Assembly: GCF_029168945.1 (NCBI RefSeq)
Contig: NC_083603.1
Location: 8,246,001-8,310,000 of the forward strand
DNA: 64,000 nucleotides
Direction of reading: 5' to 3'
From: Cannabis sativa
Lineage: Eukaryota > Streptophyta > Magnoliopsida > Rosales > Cannabaceae
Positions within the stretch are counted from its first letter, which is position 1; the number at the start of each line of letters is the position of its first letter. The notes beneath the pieces are model-generated. The model saw only the letters and a program-made list of their open reading frames with translations, had not been told where the DNA came from and did no database searches. Of this stretch, positions 43,559 to 55,185 are shown piece by piece. A program made the translations under genes and the position numbers.

Positions 43559-45600
43559 ACTGGCCTCAGAGCCATGGTAATGATTTACTTTCATAAAATA
43601 TGAATTTAAAACGATGTTTGTGTTGATTTGGATAGTTTCATGATGGTTTGTGTGCTTATTTGATGATTGTATGGGAATCGCAATGTATGTTATAAAAATA
43701 TTTTTTATTTCGTTCTAGAAATATTTTTACTGGAAAGTAGTCAAAAAATTAATAAATTTAGGCTTTTATAGAACCCAATTTGAATTTTTTATGAATTAGT
43801 TATGATTTTTTGAATTTGGATGAAAATATATGAAGTTGATGCACACACATGCGCACGCACCAAAGGGGACACTCGGCATTCTCACACGATTTCAGACACC
43901 CTGACCGAGAAAACTTAGACACGGGCTGTCTGAAGCTGTGTCACGTCGAGCTCCCTCGGCCAAGTAGGCTGCTTGCAGCCTTGTCCCTCGGTTAGCATCC
44001 CATTTCCGCGCGCGCAAGGGTATGCAATGCATACCCCTGTGCACCAATCTTGTTTTCTTCATATTTTTTGATTCAAAAATCGTTTTTCATTGAAATAAAA
44101 TTCAAATTTTGGTAGACTTTTGTGTAGAATCTAAATTTTCAATTAAAAATCTAATTATCAGAATAAAATTAATTTTTAATTAGTTAAAATTATAGTTTTA
44201 GATGTTAGTAGGCTTTGAATTTTGAAAATTTGATTTTTCACAAAAATAGCCTTATGGTTAATATTGAAATTTTGATTACTTTATTTATTTTAATTATAAG
44301 ATTAGATATTACATAATTTTATTATTAAAATATATTTTTTTTTTAATAATCAATTTTGAATTTCAAAATTTGCTAACCATATCACTTTTTCAAATTTGTT
44401 ATTTTTGAAATATATTTTATTAAATTAAATTATAAGATTTGAAAATTTTTAGTTTTAACATTTTATCTTATTAGATATTTTTAATTAAAATTAATTTTGG
44501 CAAAAATAACATGAAATTTTGAAAATTGGTTAGTTTAGGTTTGAATAGAAATTTTAAGATTTCTAACCATAAAATTTTCAAAATTATTTTTTTTTATAAA
44601 ATTGGTAATATCCTAACCATAAAATATCTTATTTTTTAAATTGTTTACTTTTTTCATATTTGATTTATTAAATTATAAGATTAAGAATATAATATTAGGA
44701 ATATCTAAATTTTAAAATTCAAGATATTATATTATATTATCTTATTAGAAATTTAATTAATTTAAATTTCAAATAAATTTAAAATTTGAAAAATTGGTTA
44801 GATATTTGAATTTAAGATAGAATTTAGAATATTTAGGAGATTTGTTAGGTTTTTGAATTTTTTTTCAAATATTCTCTAACAACCTAAATTTTAAATTCTA
44901 GTTAAGATATATTTTAAATTTTAAATTTTAAAATAAAATATCTTAACATATTTTCCAGTTATCTGTTACTTGTTTGAATTTATAATGTTTTGATTATTTA
45001 TTTATTTATTTATTCAAAAAAAAATTACAAACCTATTATTTATTTGATCTAAATTGTTATGATTAACTTGTTGACAGATTCAATGATCTGATTTTAATCA
45101 TAGTTAAATTGTCAATAGGTCTTATAAATAATTTGTAACAGGTAATTTTTATAATTTCTTTCATTTGTGTAAACCTAGTAACATAATAGGGCCCATCTAA
45201 ATTATTTGACCTATGTGATAGGGCCCATTTAAATTCTAGTTAAGATATATTTTAAATTTTAAATTTTAAAATAAAATATCTTAACATATTTTCCAGTTAT
45301 CTGTTACTTGTTTGAATTTATAATGTTTTGATTATTTATTTATTTATTTATTCAAAAAAAAATTACAAACCTATTATTTATTTGATCTAAATTGTTATGA
45401 TTAACTTGTTGACAGATTCAATGATCTGATTTTAATCATAGTTAAATTGTCAATAGGTCTTATAAATAATTTGTAACAGGTAATTTTTATAATTTCTTTC
45501 ATTTGTGTAAACCTAGTAACATGATAGGGCTCATCTAAATTATTTGACCTATGTGAGGCTATATGTTTGCTTTTGGGCTTAGATGCATATAGGAAGCCCG
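43559..45600 (+). mobile_element. Copia leader/internal remnant without coding sequence
   Basis: After the primer site the sequence is AT-rich except for a GC-rich island at about 43840-44030 (CACACATGCGCACGCACC and GCGCGCGCAAGGG), as seen in long leaders of large copia elements. No gag or pol frame is visible. A tandem duplication lies at 44893-45556, and the end of this remnant is set by the Mutator-like element at 45658. Confidence 0.5.
44893..45556 (+). repeat. 338-bp tandem duplication
   Basis: AAATTCTAGTTAAGATATAT starts at 44893 and again at 45231. The two units are almost identical over their whole length (one difference is TAATAGGGCCC against TGATAGGGCTC near the ends). Near-identity implies a recent event inside the old leader sequence. 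Confidence 0.93.
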
Positions 45601-45819
45601 TTTAAGTTTAATTAATTAAATGGACTAGGTTGCTAAAATAAAATTTGAGGAATTTTCATAAATATGGGAATTGAGGGTATGGCTTATTTTTTTATGGTAT
45701 AAATAAATAACACTATAGGATTATGGGTTTTAATTTTTTGACATTTATATGGGTTTTTTTATGCCATATTTTTGTAAAAAAAAATAGAAATCCCATATTT
45801 TTAAAACAACAATAAGTTT

Positions 45820-45955
45820 TGCCGGAAAAGTCACCGGCACTGGAAAAATCGTCGGAAAAATCACGGTCGCTGGAAAAATCGTCGGAAAAGTCATCGGAAA
45901 AGTCAACGTCGCCGAAAAGTCAACATCGCTGGAAAAGTCACCAAAGTAAATGTCT
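45820..45955 (+). repeat. GGAAAAGTC(A)/GCCGG minisatellite-like repeats
   Basis: Short units such as GCCGGAAAAGTCACCGGCAC, GGAAAAATCGTC and GGAAAAGTCAACGTCGCC recur about eight times in variable order just inside the left terminal repeat. The stretch is much more GC-rich than its surroundings. Confidence 0.75.
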
Positions 45956-45959
45956 CAGA

Positions 45960-47280
45960 TATAACTAAAAATATAATCGGTTATATGAATGAAAATTAAT
46001 AACTCAAACCGGTTATAATTGAAATATAACCGGTTATGTAACATAATAAATAAATACAAATAACATAAAATAAATCAAACCAGTTATAATTAAAATATAA
46101 TCGGTTCCAAAACAGAATTATAATGAATAAAAATAAATAACACGAAATAACTCAAACCGGTTATAACTAAAATAAAACTCGTTATATAACATAATGAATA
46201 CAAACAAGTAACACCCAATAACTCAAACCGATTACAATTAAAAACAAAGAAGAAATCAGATCCTAAAACACTGAAATATAAATTAAAAACAAAACTAGTT
46301 CCACAATAAAAAAGTTCATAATACATAATACCTCATAAAACCGGTTATAATTTTTTTTAAAAAAAAATGTGAGGATCAAATGTCTCGGATATAATAAAAA
46401 TAGAACCGGTTCTATAACATAATGAATAAAAATAAATGACACACAATAACTCAAACCGGTTATAATTAAAATATAACTGGCTCTGTAACACAATGAAAAC
46501 GAAAAACACAAAATAACTCAAACCAGTTATAATTAAAATAGAACCAGTTCTATAATAGTGTTATAATGAATAAAAATCAATAACACGAAATAACTCAAAA
46601 CCGATTATAATTACAATAGAACCGGTTATAAAATATAATGAATATAAACAAGTAACACACAATAATTTAAACCGATTACAATTAAAAAATAAAGGGGAAA
46701 TTAGTTCCTAAAACACTTAAACATAAATTAAAAATAAAACTAGTTCTACAATAAAAAAACCTCTTAACACATAATACCTCATAAAACCGATTATAATATT
46801 TTTTTAAAAGGTGAGGATCAATTTGAAAAAATACTGAGGCATAAATATGAAAAGAACCAATTCCATAACAAAATAAATAACACAAATAATAACACACAAT
46901 AACTAAAAATATAATATAAAAAACCGGTTATATTTATCAACTAGTTAAAAAAAAAATTTAAAAAAAACTAGCTTCGTAAAGCAACTAAGATAAAAACTCG
47001 CACACAAAAATCAATTAAATAAAATAAATCAATAAAAACTAGTTCCTTAAATTAACTAAATAAAAAATCAGTTCTCGAAATAACTAAATTAAAAACTAGT
47101 TTCTAAAATAAATAATTCAAGAATTAATTTGTGAATTGATTAAATAAAAAACCAGATGACATAAATTAAAATAGACTGGTTTCCACAACAAAATGACTAA
47201 AAATAAAATAACACACAATAACTCAGAAACCGGTTATAAATTAAAAATATAACTGGTTTTATAACATAATAAATAAAAAT
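45960..47280. repeat. Degenerate array of about 70-bp units with AACCGGTTATAA cores
   Basis: Units contain ACTCAAACCGGTTATAATTA and AAAATATAACCGGTT, separated by ATAACATAATGAATAAAAAT and AACACACAATAACTC words. About 15 CCGGTT-like cores are recognisable. AACCGGTT itself is palindromic. The minus-strand reading frames reported in this stretch (46090-46897) are repeat translations and not proteins. Confidence 0.85.
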
Positions 47281-47850
47281 AGATATAATGAATGAGTATT
47301 TTTTAGGTAGCTATGACATGAGTGTAATTATTTGGTGGGTTAAAGCATGTTGAATGGATGTTTTTGTTTAAGCTATTTTATTTAATTGGTTTTTGTGTGT
47401 GAGTTTTTATCTTAGTTGATTTGCGGAACCAATTTTTTGTCTTAAATTTTTAACTAGTTGATAAATATACGGTTTCTTTATATTGAATTTGAGTTATTGT
47501 GTGTTATTATTTGTGTTTATTTATTTTGTTATGGAACTGATTCATTTTTTATTTATGCCTCAATATTTTTTGAAATTGATCTCCATTTTTTAAAAAAAAA
47601 AAATTATTAATCGGTTTTATGAGGTATTATGTGTTATGAGGTTTTTTATTGTAAAACTAGTTTTATTTTTAATTTATGTTTCAATTTTTAGGAACTGATC
47701 TCCCCTTTATTTTTTAATTATAATCGGTTTGAATAATTATGTGTTACTTGTTTGTATTCATTATATTATATAACTGGATCTACTTTAGTTATAATCATTT
47801 ATAATTTAATTATAATTAGTTTAAATTATTTTGTTTTATAATTTATAGGG
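46600..47850. repeat. Large imperfect palindrome, arms about 450 bp
   Basis: The right arm (about 47370-47850) is the reverse complement of the left arm (about 46600-47050) over many blocks. Examples are TTTATCTTAGTTG/CAACTAAGATAAA, TTGTGTGTTATTATTTGTGT and its complement at 46874-46893, GGTATTATGTGTTATGAGGT, and TTGTAAAACTAGTTTTATTT. The spacer is about 320 bp. A transcript would fold into a long imperfect hairpin. The left arm is part of the 70-bp array, so the right arm looks like an inverted copy of it. Confidence 0.85.
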
Positions 47851-47904
47851 GCCAAACCTTCCTCAACTCTAATGGAACCCAACACTTAACTAAGTAAAGA
47901 TACA

Positions 47905-48030
47905 AGAGAGTTACTTTTTGATCCTACTACCTATAGGAGTTTGATAGGAAACTTATATTTTTTATGTTGTGTTATTTATTTATATAACATAACCAGTTCT
48001 ACACTTCATCTTCAGGGGCATATTAAGGAT
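47905..48030 (+). pseudogene. Possible copia pol (RNase H-proximal) fragment
   Basis: The frame LLFDPTTYRSLIGNLYFL resembles the DPT.YR.L(V/I)G.L.YL motif at the RT/RNase H junction of copia pol. It is followed by a diverged tail with STLHLQGHIKDW. Only about 40 residues are recognisable, without catalytic motifs. It may be a captured transposon piece inside the Mutator-like element, or a chance match. Confidence 0.35.
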
Positions 48031-48352
48031 TGGTTTATTCAAAATGTTTGGTTTTAGGTGTTCTCTTTTATTTTTTGGGTGACTCCTTGTATCCCTTGGA
48101 GATGTAAATTTTTTGCATAGAGAGTGAGAGAGAATTGTTGTGCTTGATATTTATGTTTAGTTAATAGTACATATATGAAGCTTTTATTGAATTCAAACAC
48201 GTTTATTTTATCATTATTATAATAAATTAATAATTTAACATAAACAAATTAAATCAAAATAATAAAAAATAAGAACATTAATTTGCTTGCACAGAGATAA
48301 ATAATTACTACAGTAATTCCAAGTTGATGGAGGGAAGCAAATTCAATCTGTG

Positions 48353-48916
48353 TTAATCGGTCAAAGATTGAGTTTGTAGCAGGTGGTGAACAACCTTCTC
48401 AAAATTCACAAAAGATGATCCTACACCCGACCCGGAACCGGCAGTGGTTGCTTCAAGCGCCATGTTTTTCAACAACAGAGCTTTCTTCTTCATGGTACCA
48501 CCCTTTACACCATCCATTAACTCAATCACCAAACTCTCTATCTCATCTCTCTTGGCATCACTCTCAATCTCCATACCGATCCCCCATTCTTCAAAGTTGT
48601 ACCTGCAATTAGTCTGTTGCTCAGCAAAGAATGGCCAGTACAGCATCGGAACGCCGCCGCAGATACTCTCCACCGTCGAGTTTTACCCACTATGAGTCAA
48701 GAAACCTCCGACTGACTTGTGGTTAAGAACATCTTCTTGAGGGCACCAACTCGTTAACAAACTCCGGTTCTTCGTCGCCGCGACGAATTCTGGCGAAAGA
48801 ACAGCCGTTTCGTCGGCTACAAGGTCGGGACATATGACCCAAAGAAATGTTTTTTCGCTGTTGGCTAGTCCCTATGCGAACTCGGTAAGTTGAGCCGGTG
48901 CCATAACGGTGATGCT
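48353..48916 (-). pseudogene. UDP-glycosyltransferase (UGT85-like) C-terminal fragment
   Basis: The minus strand encodes the C-terminal half of a plant family-1 glycosyltransferase: SITVMAPAQLTEFA*GLANS, TFLWVICPDLV, then the PSPG sugar-donor box [34 protein letters not shown] and WPFFAEQQTNCRY, then EWGIGMEI to a natural stop after LLQTQSLTD. Two tryptophans are stops: TAG at 48872-48874 and TAA at 48683-48685, the latter inside the PSPG box. Family members move sugar from UDP-sugars to small acceptors in the cytosol. The N-terminal acceptor domain is absent. The homology ends about 40 bp from the right terminal repeat of the Mutator-like element, consistent with capture. Confidence 0.9.
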
Positions 48917-49113
48917 CCAGAGGTTTGACCGTCGGAGTTGGGAATGGTGGAAGGTATAAAATATGGGATTAGATAAGTTATTTACAAAAATATGGCATCC
49001 AAAAACCCCATCAAAATGTAAACAAAACAAAAAATTCATACCCTATTAGTATTATTTAATTCTGCCATAAATAAGTAAATCCTTAAAATTTTCCCATATT
49101 TGATGTAATTTTT

Positions 49114-50371
49114 ACTTAAATTTAATAGAATTTTTATTCGGATAATTTCACAAATACACAAAAATAATAAGAAAATTACAAAAATATAGTTTCAAGGAAT
49201 TTTAAATATTTTTACAGTTTTGTGATTTTATTTACAGAAAATACGGTCCTTTATGTTGTTATCTTGTTAATTTGTTGTTGATTTTTTGTTATATGTATGT
49301 TATTTTTTGTTTTTGATGTTATTTTTATGTTGCTTTTATATGTAGTTTTCTTGTTGTTTTCATGTTATTTCTATGGAATACCGTAAAAATATATATAAAA
49401 AAAAAATTAAACCTAAAACTGTAATTTTTTTACAAAAAATTATGCCTTGTATAATTATTCTATTTTTATTTACACCACCTACTGAAATTTTTTTTTCTTT
49501 TTTTATTTTATTATGAAGTGGAATTTTTTTAAAAAATACTGTGTATTTAATCTACTGTGTACTGTGTTAAGTTTTTACTGTTGTTCCACGGTTGTTTTTT
49601 TAGTTGTTCTATTGTTGTTTTACTGTTCTATTACAAAAAAAAATAGTATTTTGTAAAAAAATTCGTATATAGTAAAATTATAAACTAAAAATTCCACATT
49701 TAATGACCTTTTTGCATGACAAAATTGGATCTTAAAACTAACATATTTTTTTGGAATTTTTATTTTTATGAGACTTTGGGTACATATTTCAAAAAATATT
49801 AATTTTTAAAAAATAGTTGTTTGATAGGAAATTTTTTTTTAAAAAAATGTTTAAAAAATATGGAGAAAGTATAGGCTAACTGGTTACTCTTACTTTTTTT
49901 TCCTCATATGCGTTTAAACTTTTTGTTAAATTTTTCCAATAAAGTAATTTTTTTCTGAAAGGATTTATGTTCATGATTCTAATTAATTACCTTTTCTCCA
50001 ACTATTTATTTGTGTTAATAACTCAAATGTTAATTATCTTATACTTACAATACCGATAAGATATTAATAAATTACTTTTTCATAAAATAATTTAGTTTAG
50101 GATAAAAATTAGAAGAATTACTCCATATATTATTTTTTTAACTTTTTTTTTTTTTTCAAATTTACGATTTGGGTTTCTAAAGTAGTTTCTCAGGTAGTTT
50201 TTATGTGGGTTGCTATACGATTTTTTATTGCGATTTAGGTTGCAACGCTAGTTGCAATAGGGGTTTCTATGTAAAATTCCGTAAAAATACAAAAAAAAAA
50301 ACTGTTTTGAAGTGTAAAAATAAAAAATGCTCTAAAAATTATCTCATATACAATAATACAAACATTGCTAA
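49114..50371. other. AT-rich gene-free interval
   Basis: The sequence is dominated by T-rich stretches such as repeated TGTTATTTTT/TTGTTGTT words at 49250-49380 and poly(T) runs. No reading frame with recognisable protein character, RNA gene or terminal repeat was found. The right part (50150-50370) may belong to the 5' side of the LINE but shows no ORF1 homology. Confidence 0.5.
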
Positions 50372-50788
50372 ATATGTGGTAATTGTAAAGGTTATGGGCA
50401 TAGTATGGTGGATTGTAGGAAAATAGGGCCAAAGGAATGGGTCAAGAAGAGTGAGCATAAGGCTGTAGGTGTTGAAACTGATAAGCCAAACCAGACAAAG
50501 GCTCCCTCAACCACAGCAGAGATAACTTTGCATGAAGGAGTCTTTGATGGGGCTGAGGTCGATGCTGAAAAGGAAAATTCACAATCTGTCATCACTCCAA
50601 AGCAGGGTAAAAGTAATGAATGGGAGGTTCCTAGGAAGGTTGGGAATTCTAAGATTAAAGGCAAAGCGGTGTTAACTGATCTTACCAAGGTGCATAATGG
50701 CTTTAATGTGCTACAAAAACAAGGGAAGGGTGCTATAAATGGGGAAGCTTTCCAATCCGTTTCTAATGGATCGCAACAACATCATTAG
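50372..50788 (+). pseudogene. LINE ORF1 C-terminal part with CCHC knuckle
   Basis: The frame opens at 50372 right after a stop with ICGNCKGYGHSMVDCRK, a C-X2-C-X4-H-X4-C zinc knuckle as in plant L1 ORF1 (after a DUF4283-type domain, missing here). A charged Lys/Glu-rich tail runs to TAG... at 50788. The ORF overlaps ORF2's ATG (50766) by 23 nt in another frame, the usual L1 arrangement. ORF1 proteins bind the element RNA. Confidence 0.8.
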
Positions 50789-53700
50789 CTGGAATGTCAG
50801 AGGGTTGAATAAAAGGGACAAGCAACATGATGTCCTGAGTCTCTTGAAAGTGAATAAAGTGGGAGTGGGAGCTTTACTGGAGAATAAAATGAAGACCTCT
50901 AAAGTTGATGACATGATGGATAAGGTATTCATTGGCTGGGATTTTCATATGAGTAATGTTACTGAAAAATGTATAGTGGTTATCTGGCTTAAAAACTTTG
51001 TTCAGTGACTGTGTTACATGAACACAAGCAGTTTGTGCACTACCTTGTGAAAATCCTGAGTGTTCAACGCTCGTTTCTTATAACATTTGGGTATGGTCTC
51101 AACACCATAAAGGAGAGGAAGGAGCTTTGGGTTGGGCTGTCCAAGTTGCAAATGCCTATCAAACCTTAGCTTATAGTTGGAGACTTTAATGCTATCTACA
51201 ACTATGATGACAGGTTAAGAGGCAAGGCTGTTAATTCGCTTGAGATTGATGATTTCACAGCTTGGATTGCTTAATCCTAGGTGGCTATGCTCAAGAGTGT
51301 TGGCTCTAAGTTCACTTGGTGCAATAAAAAAGATGGTGGTGATAGGGTCTACTCTAGGATTGATCATGCTTTCTCTAATGAAGATTGGGTGGATGAAGTT
51401 TCTAATTCGGTTGCTAAATTTCATTGGGAGGTGGTTTCAGATCATTGATTTTGCCTCATAAAACCTCACAAGAAGTGGAATATAGGGATCAAGCCTTTTA
51501 GATTTTATAACATGTGGACTGCCCATAAGAATTTTAAGGAAATGGTTAAGACCAACTGGAACAAGCCGCTAGGAGCAAAGGGGTTAAAACGCATTATGTT
51601 GAAGTTGCATCGCCTCAAGCATGCTCTTAAAGTCTTCAATAGGAAGGAAATAGGGGATGTTGAAATGAGCTACCATCTTGCTAAGAAGGAGTATCAACAA
51701 GCTATTACTTGTGCTCAAGCTGATCCTACGAATCACGATTTGCAGGTGAATGAAAAAATGGCAGCAAGCAGGTTCTCTACTCATGCTGAAATGAGGTTCT
51801 CTACTCATGTTGAAATGTACAGAAGCTTTCTTGTGCAATGCAGAAAAATCACCTGGTTGCAAAAAGGTGATGACAATAACTCTTATTTCCATGCTTGTAT
51901 TAAAAAACGAAGGAGGAAAATTGGATTGTCTCCTACCAGAATGATCAGGGTAGTTGATGGATGATTATAAAGAGGTTGTAAAACACTTCTTAGAGCATTT
52001 TAGAAGCTATTTGGGAAGTCCTAGCTCTGCTTCAACTCAGTTCAATTCTCAATGCATAGAGAAGGGTCTTTGTTTAAGTATTGAGATGCAGCTGAATCTA
52101 ATCAGAGATTTCCATAAGTCTGATGTTAAAAAAGCTCTCTTTAGCATTGCTAGCTCCAAAAGCCCTAGGACGGATGGTTACGGTTCTGAATTTTACAAAG
52201 CAATGTAGCTTGACTTGGGAGATGAAATATTTGAACCTATGCTTGATTTTTTCAAATCTGGTAGGATTCCTAATTCTCTAAATGAAATTGTTATTGTCTT
52301 GGTGTTCAAAGTTGAAGTTCCTAAGCGGTTGATTATAGACCTATTGCTTGTTACAATACTCTTTACAAGTGTATTTCGAAAATGATTTGCAGCAGGCTTA
52401 CTGAAGTACTCCCTACTTTGATAGGCCAAAATCAAGGTGCCTTTGTGAAAGGTCGATCCTTGGCTCATAATATTCTCATTTTTCAGGATCTTATCAAGAA
52501 TTACAATAGAAAGAATACTTCCCCGAGATGTGCTCTAAAGATAGACCTGTGCAAAGCTTATGACACTGTCGATTGGGACTTCTTGGAGCGCCTTCTTACC
52601 AACTTGCGGTTTCCTACGAGGTTCATTAACTGGATTATGGTATGTCTTCGAGACACTTCGTATATGCTTATGATGAATGGTAGTTTGCAAGGGACTTTTA
52701 AAAGGAGTGAAGTGTTTGTGTCAAGGAGACTCTATCTCCCCTTTGCTTTTTATCCTAATCATGGAATATCTTACTCGCTTGCTTCAGTTTGGGACTCAGA
52801 ATAACGAATTTAGATTCCATCCCATGTGCAAAAGCCTCAAGATCATCAATTTATGTTTTGTTGATGAATTGATTATCTTTCGCAAGGCTAACCGAGCTTC
52901 TGTTGCTTATATTAAAGGGATTTTTGACATCTTCTATAACTGTACAGGTTTAAAAGCTAATATTAGCAAATCCCAGGTCTATTTTGGTGGTGTTCCTAAA
53001 GAAGAAAAAAGGGCCTTGCTCCATATTTTACAGTTTGAAGAAGGTTTACTTCCGTTGAAGTATCTCGGGGTCCCTATGAGACCAACGAATTGGAAAGCGG
53101 AGGATTGTGGGGCCATAATCAAGAAGATCAAACTTAGACTCCATTCTTGGGCTAATAGACATCTTTCTTATGCCGGGAGATGTCAACTCATAAATTTGGT
53201 TCTCTTGGAGCTTCGAAACTATTGGATGAACATCTTCTTGCTTCCTAAAAGCATTATTAAAGAGGTTGACAAGCTTTGCTTATGATTCTTATGGGGAAAC
53301 AATGGATCTAGAAGCAATTTTCACCTCACGGCTTGGTCCAAAGTTTGCTTACCAAAAATCTTTGGTGGATTGGGTTTTGGAGATGGAACAAATTGGAACA
53401 AAGCTATGCTTGGTGAGTACATTTGGGCTATTAGTCATCAACAAGATACGTTGTGGGTTAAATGAATCAATTCGGTCTATTTAAAAGGCTAAAATTTCTG
53501 GAGCTACCAACTTAATCTTGATTCAAGTTGGTATTGGTGCAAATTGTGCCATTTCGAGAGCATTTCTCTCAGCAGGTCATTGACACTGCTGGTCATGCTT
53601 GGAAGTTTAAAATTGGTCGGTTTTACTCTAATCAAATTGAGCTTTAGAAGGTCAAAAATTATAACTTTGTTTGGAACAATTTTAGTGTGCCAAAGCATTG

Positions 53701-53900
53701 TTTCATTGTTTGGCTGGCTGTCTGTGGCAAGCTTCTCAGAAGGGATAACTTGGGATTTGTGATTCCTAGTGTGGAAGGCGACTGCCCTGTTTGTGAGGAG
53801 ATGGCTGAGAACCATTGCCATTTATTTTTAAGGTGTGAGTTCTCCCTCAAAGTTGTGAAGCTGTTTCAAGACTGGTTAGGCTGATTTTGGCCTCTCGATT
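50766..53900 (+). pseudogene. LINE ORF2: endonuclease and reverse transcriptase (inactivated)
   Basis: It starts MDRNNIISWNVRGLNKRDKQ, the N-terminus of an APE-type endonuclease, stops at 51006, and recovers in other frames with LIVGDFNAIYNYDDR (51170-51215) and KFTWCNKKDGGDRVYSRIDH (from 51308). Reverse transcriptase follows with IGQNQGAFVKGRSLAHNIL, ALKIDLCKAYDTVDWDFLER and, in a new frame, LCFVDELIIF. The latter should be FADD, so both the A and the second catalytic D are lost. ANISKSQVYFGGV and LKYLGVPMRP come next. The zf-RVT part has FSVPKHCFIVWLAVCGKLLR and CPVCEEMAENHCHLFLRC. No function remains. Confidence 0.88.
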
Positions 53901-54400
53901 ATGAACCTTGGAAGCTTTGGATTGAAAGCTTGGACAAAGGTTATTTTGTAAAAGTTGTTGCCGCTAGCTGCTCTGTCATCATCTATCATATTTGGCTTAA
54001 TAGGAATGCTTGTTTTTTTAACAGCTACTCTTATACTGTATATGAGATTGTAAATAGGATAAAAAAGGACGTGATATATAGAGTTAATAGTTACTCTTAT
54101 AGGAAGTTTTTCTATATGTTAGAGTCCTGTAGCTAGCGTTTTTGCTTGCTGATGTCCTTTGTAGCTGTATTGTAGCTCTTTGTGGTTTGTGATTAATAGA
54201 TTTCCTTCTTTTTGATAAAAGAAAAATATTGCTAAAAAAAAGACATAATTAAAACTATCATAAACAACACAGCACAACAACATCATATAATATGAAGATG
54301 AACACACAGTAAAAAGTGTTTAAAAAAATCATAACAAAAATGAATAATTATTTTCTAAAAAATAATTTATTGATTTCGTATGAGCATCATAAGTAACTAA

Positions 54401-55185
54401 GGGGCTGATTGGTTTGTGATTCAAAAATTGTGTTTTTTAAAAATGTGTTTCGGAAACAAAAATTTAAATTTTATAAGTGAAAAATTGTTTCTAAATATGT
54501 GATTGGTTGTAGTGTGATTTAATATTTTTGAGTTTTAAAAAATTGAATATGTAATTGGTTGAGAGTCTCAAAATAAAAAAGTAACAAAATAATTGGAGAG
54601 TTTTTGGATTTCATGATTTGAAAACATGAAAAACATAAAAATAGTATTAAGATTTTTACCCCCTGAACTTTGACATGTACCAAATTATGCACCCTAAACT
54701 TTTAAGGTCGTTAAAAATGCCCCCTGAACTCTAGAGATTGTTGGATTTAAGGACTTTTGTCCAATTTTAGTGAAAAACGTCTAACATGGATGAATGTTCA
54801 GGGGGCATGATTTGATACATGTAAAAGTTCGAGTGGCATGATTTGGTAGATATCAAAGTCTGTGGAGCATAGTTTAGTACATAAATAATCACTAAAATAA
54901 TAAAATTGAATGAAATTAGACAAAAGTCCTTAAATCTAACAATCGCAATAGTTCAAGGAGAATTTTTAACGGCAAAAAAAGTTTACGGGGTATGATTTAG
55001 TACATGTTAAAATTCAGGAAGAAAAAATCCTAATTGGCCTTTTATATTTTAACCTAAAACTCAAAATAATATTGAAATTTTGTTTTTGAAAACACTCAAC
55101 TAATCAATAATTCTTACGTGGACTCCCACCATTTTAATTTTCAAAAACATAAAACAGTTTTCAAATCTCAAACCAATCACACGGA
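54401..55185. mobile_element. MITE with GATTGGTTTG termini, containing a second MITE
   Basis: The left end GGGGCTGATTGGTTTGTGAT and the reversed right end (TCCGTGTGATTGGTTTGAGA) match for about 14 of 18 bases, followed by AAAA-rich similarity (TTTTTGAAAA against TTTTAAAAAT). There is no coding capacity. Target duplications are unclear. An unrelated MITE occupies 54649-55031. Confidence 0.6.
54649..55031. mobile_element. Nested MITE with CCCCTGAACTTTGACATGTA-type inverted ends
   Basis: The left end (ATTTTTACCCCCTGAACTTT, then GACATGTACCAAAT) and the reversed right end (GATTTTTTCTTCCTGAATTT, then TAACATGTACTAAAT) are inverted repeats of about 40 bp. Inside, a second pair of inverted words (GGACTTTTGTCCAATTTTAG and its near-complement at 54918) supports a folded structure. 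It is non-coding. Confidence 0.7.

Larger units (their letters stand above)
45658..49104. mobile_element. Mutator-like element carrying a UGT fragment (Pack-MULE architecture)
   Basis: The left end (45658-45806, ATAAATATGGGAATTGAGGG ...) and the reversed right end (48957-49104, ATCAAATATGGGAAAATTTT ...) are imperfect inverted repeats of about 148 bp. They share TATGCCATATTTTTGTAA and ATCCCATATTTT-type blocks. Flanks GGAATTTTC (45649-45657) and GTAATTTTT (49105-49113) match 7 of 9, fitting the 9-bp duplication of MULEs. The interior has no transposase. It holds a CCGGTT-rich array, a large palindrome and a UGT pseudogene ending about 40 bp from the right inverted repeat, as in Pack-MULEs. Confidence 0.7.
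50372..54240 (+). mobile_element. Decayed, 5'-truncated L1-type LINE
   Basis: Order: ORF1 zinc knuckle and tail (50372-50788), endonuclease (50766-51460), reverse transcriptase (about 52000-53280), zf-RVT domain (about 53690-53880), and a short 3' end with TTTTTGATAAAAGAAAAA and an A-rich tail near 54233-54240. ORF2 is broken by at least eight frameshifts or stops. No target duplication could be assigned. The structure matches plant L1 elements that insert by target-primed reverse transcription. Confidence 0.88.

Noticed and set aside
46090..46897. Minus-strand membrane-like small proteins
   Set aside because: Three similar frames are translations of the degenerate 70-bp CCGGTT array; they have no start context and repeat with the array.
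50205..50426. 73-residue cysteine-rich peptide at the start of the LINE
   Set aside because: It is an out-of-frame reading overlapping the true ORF1 zinc knuckle frame that opens at 50372.
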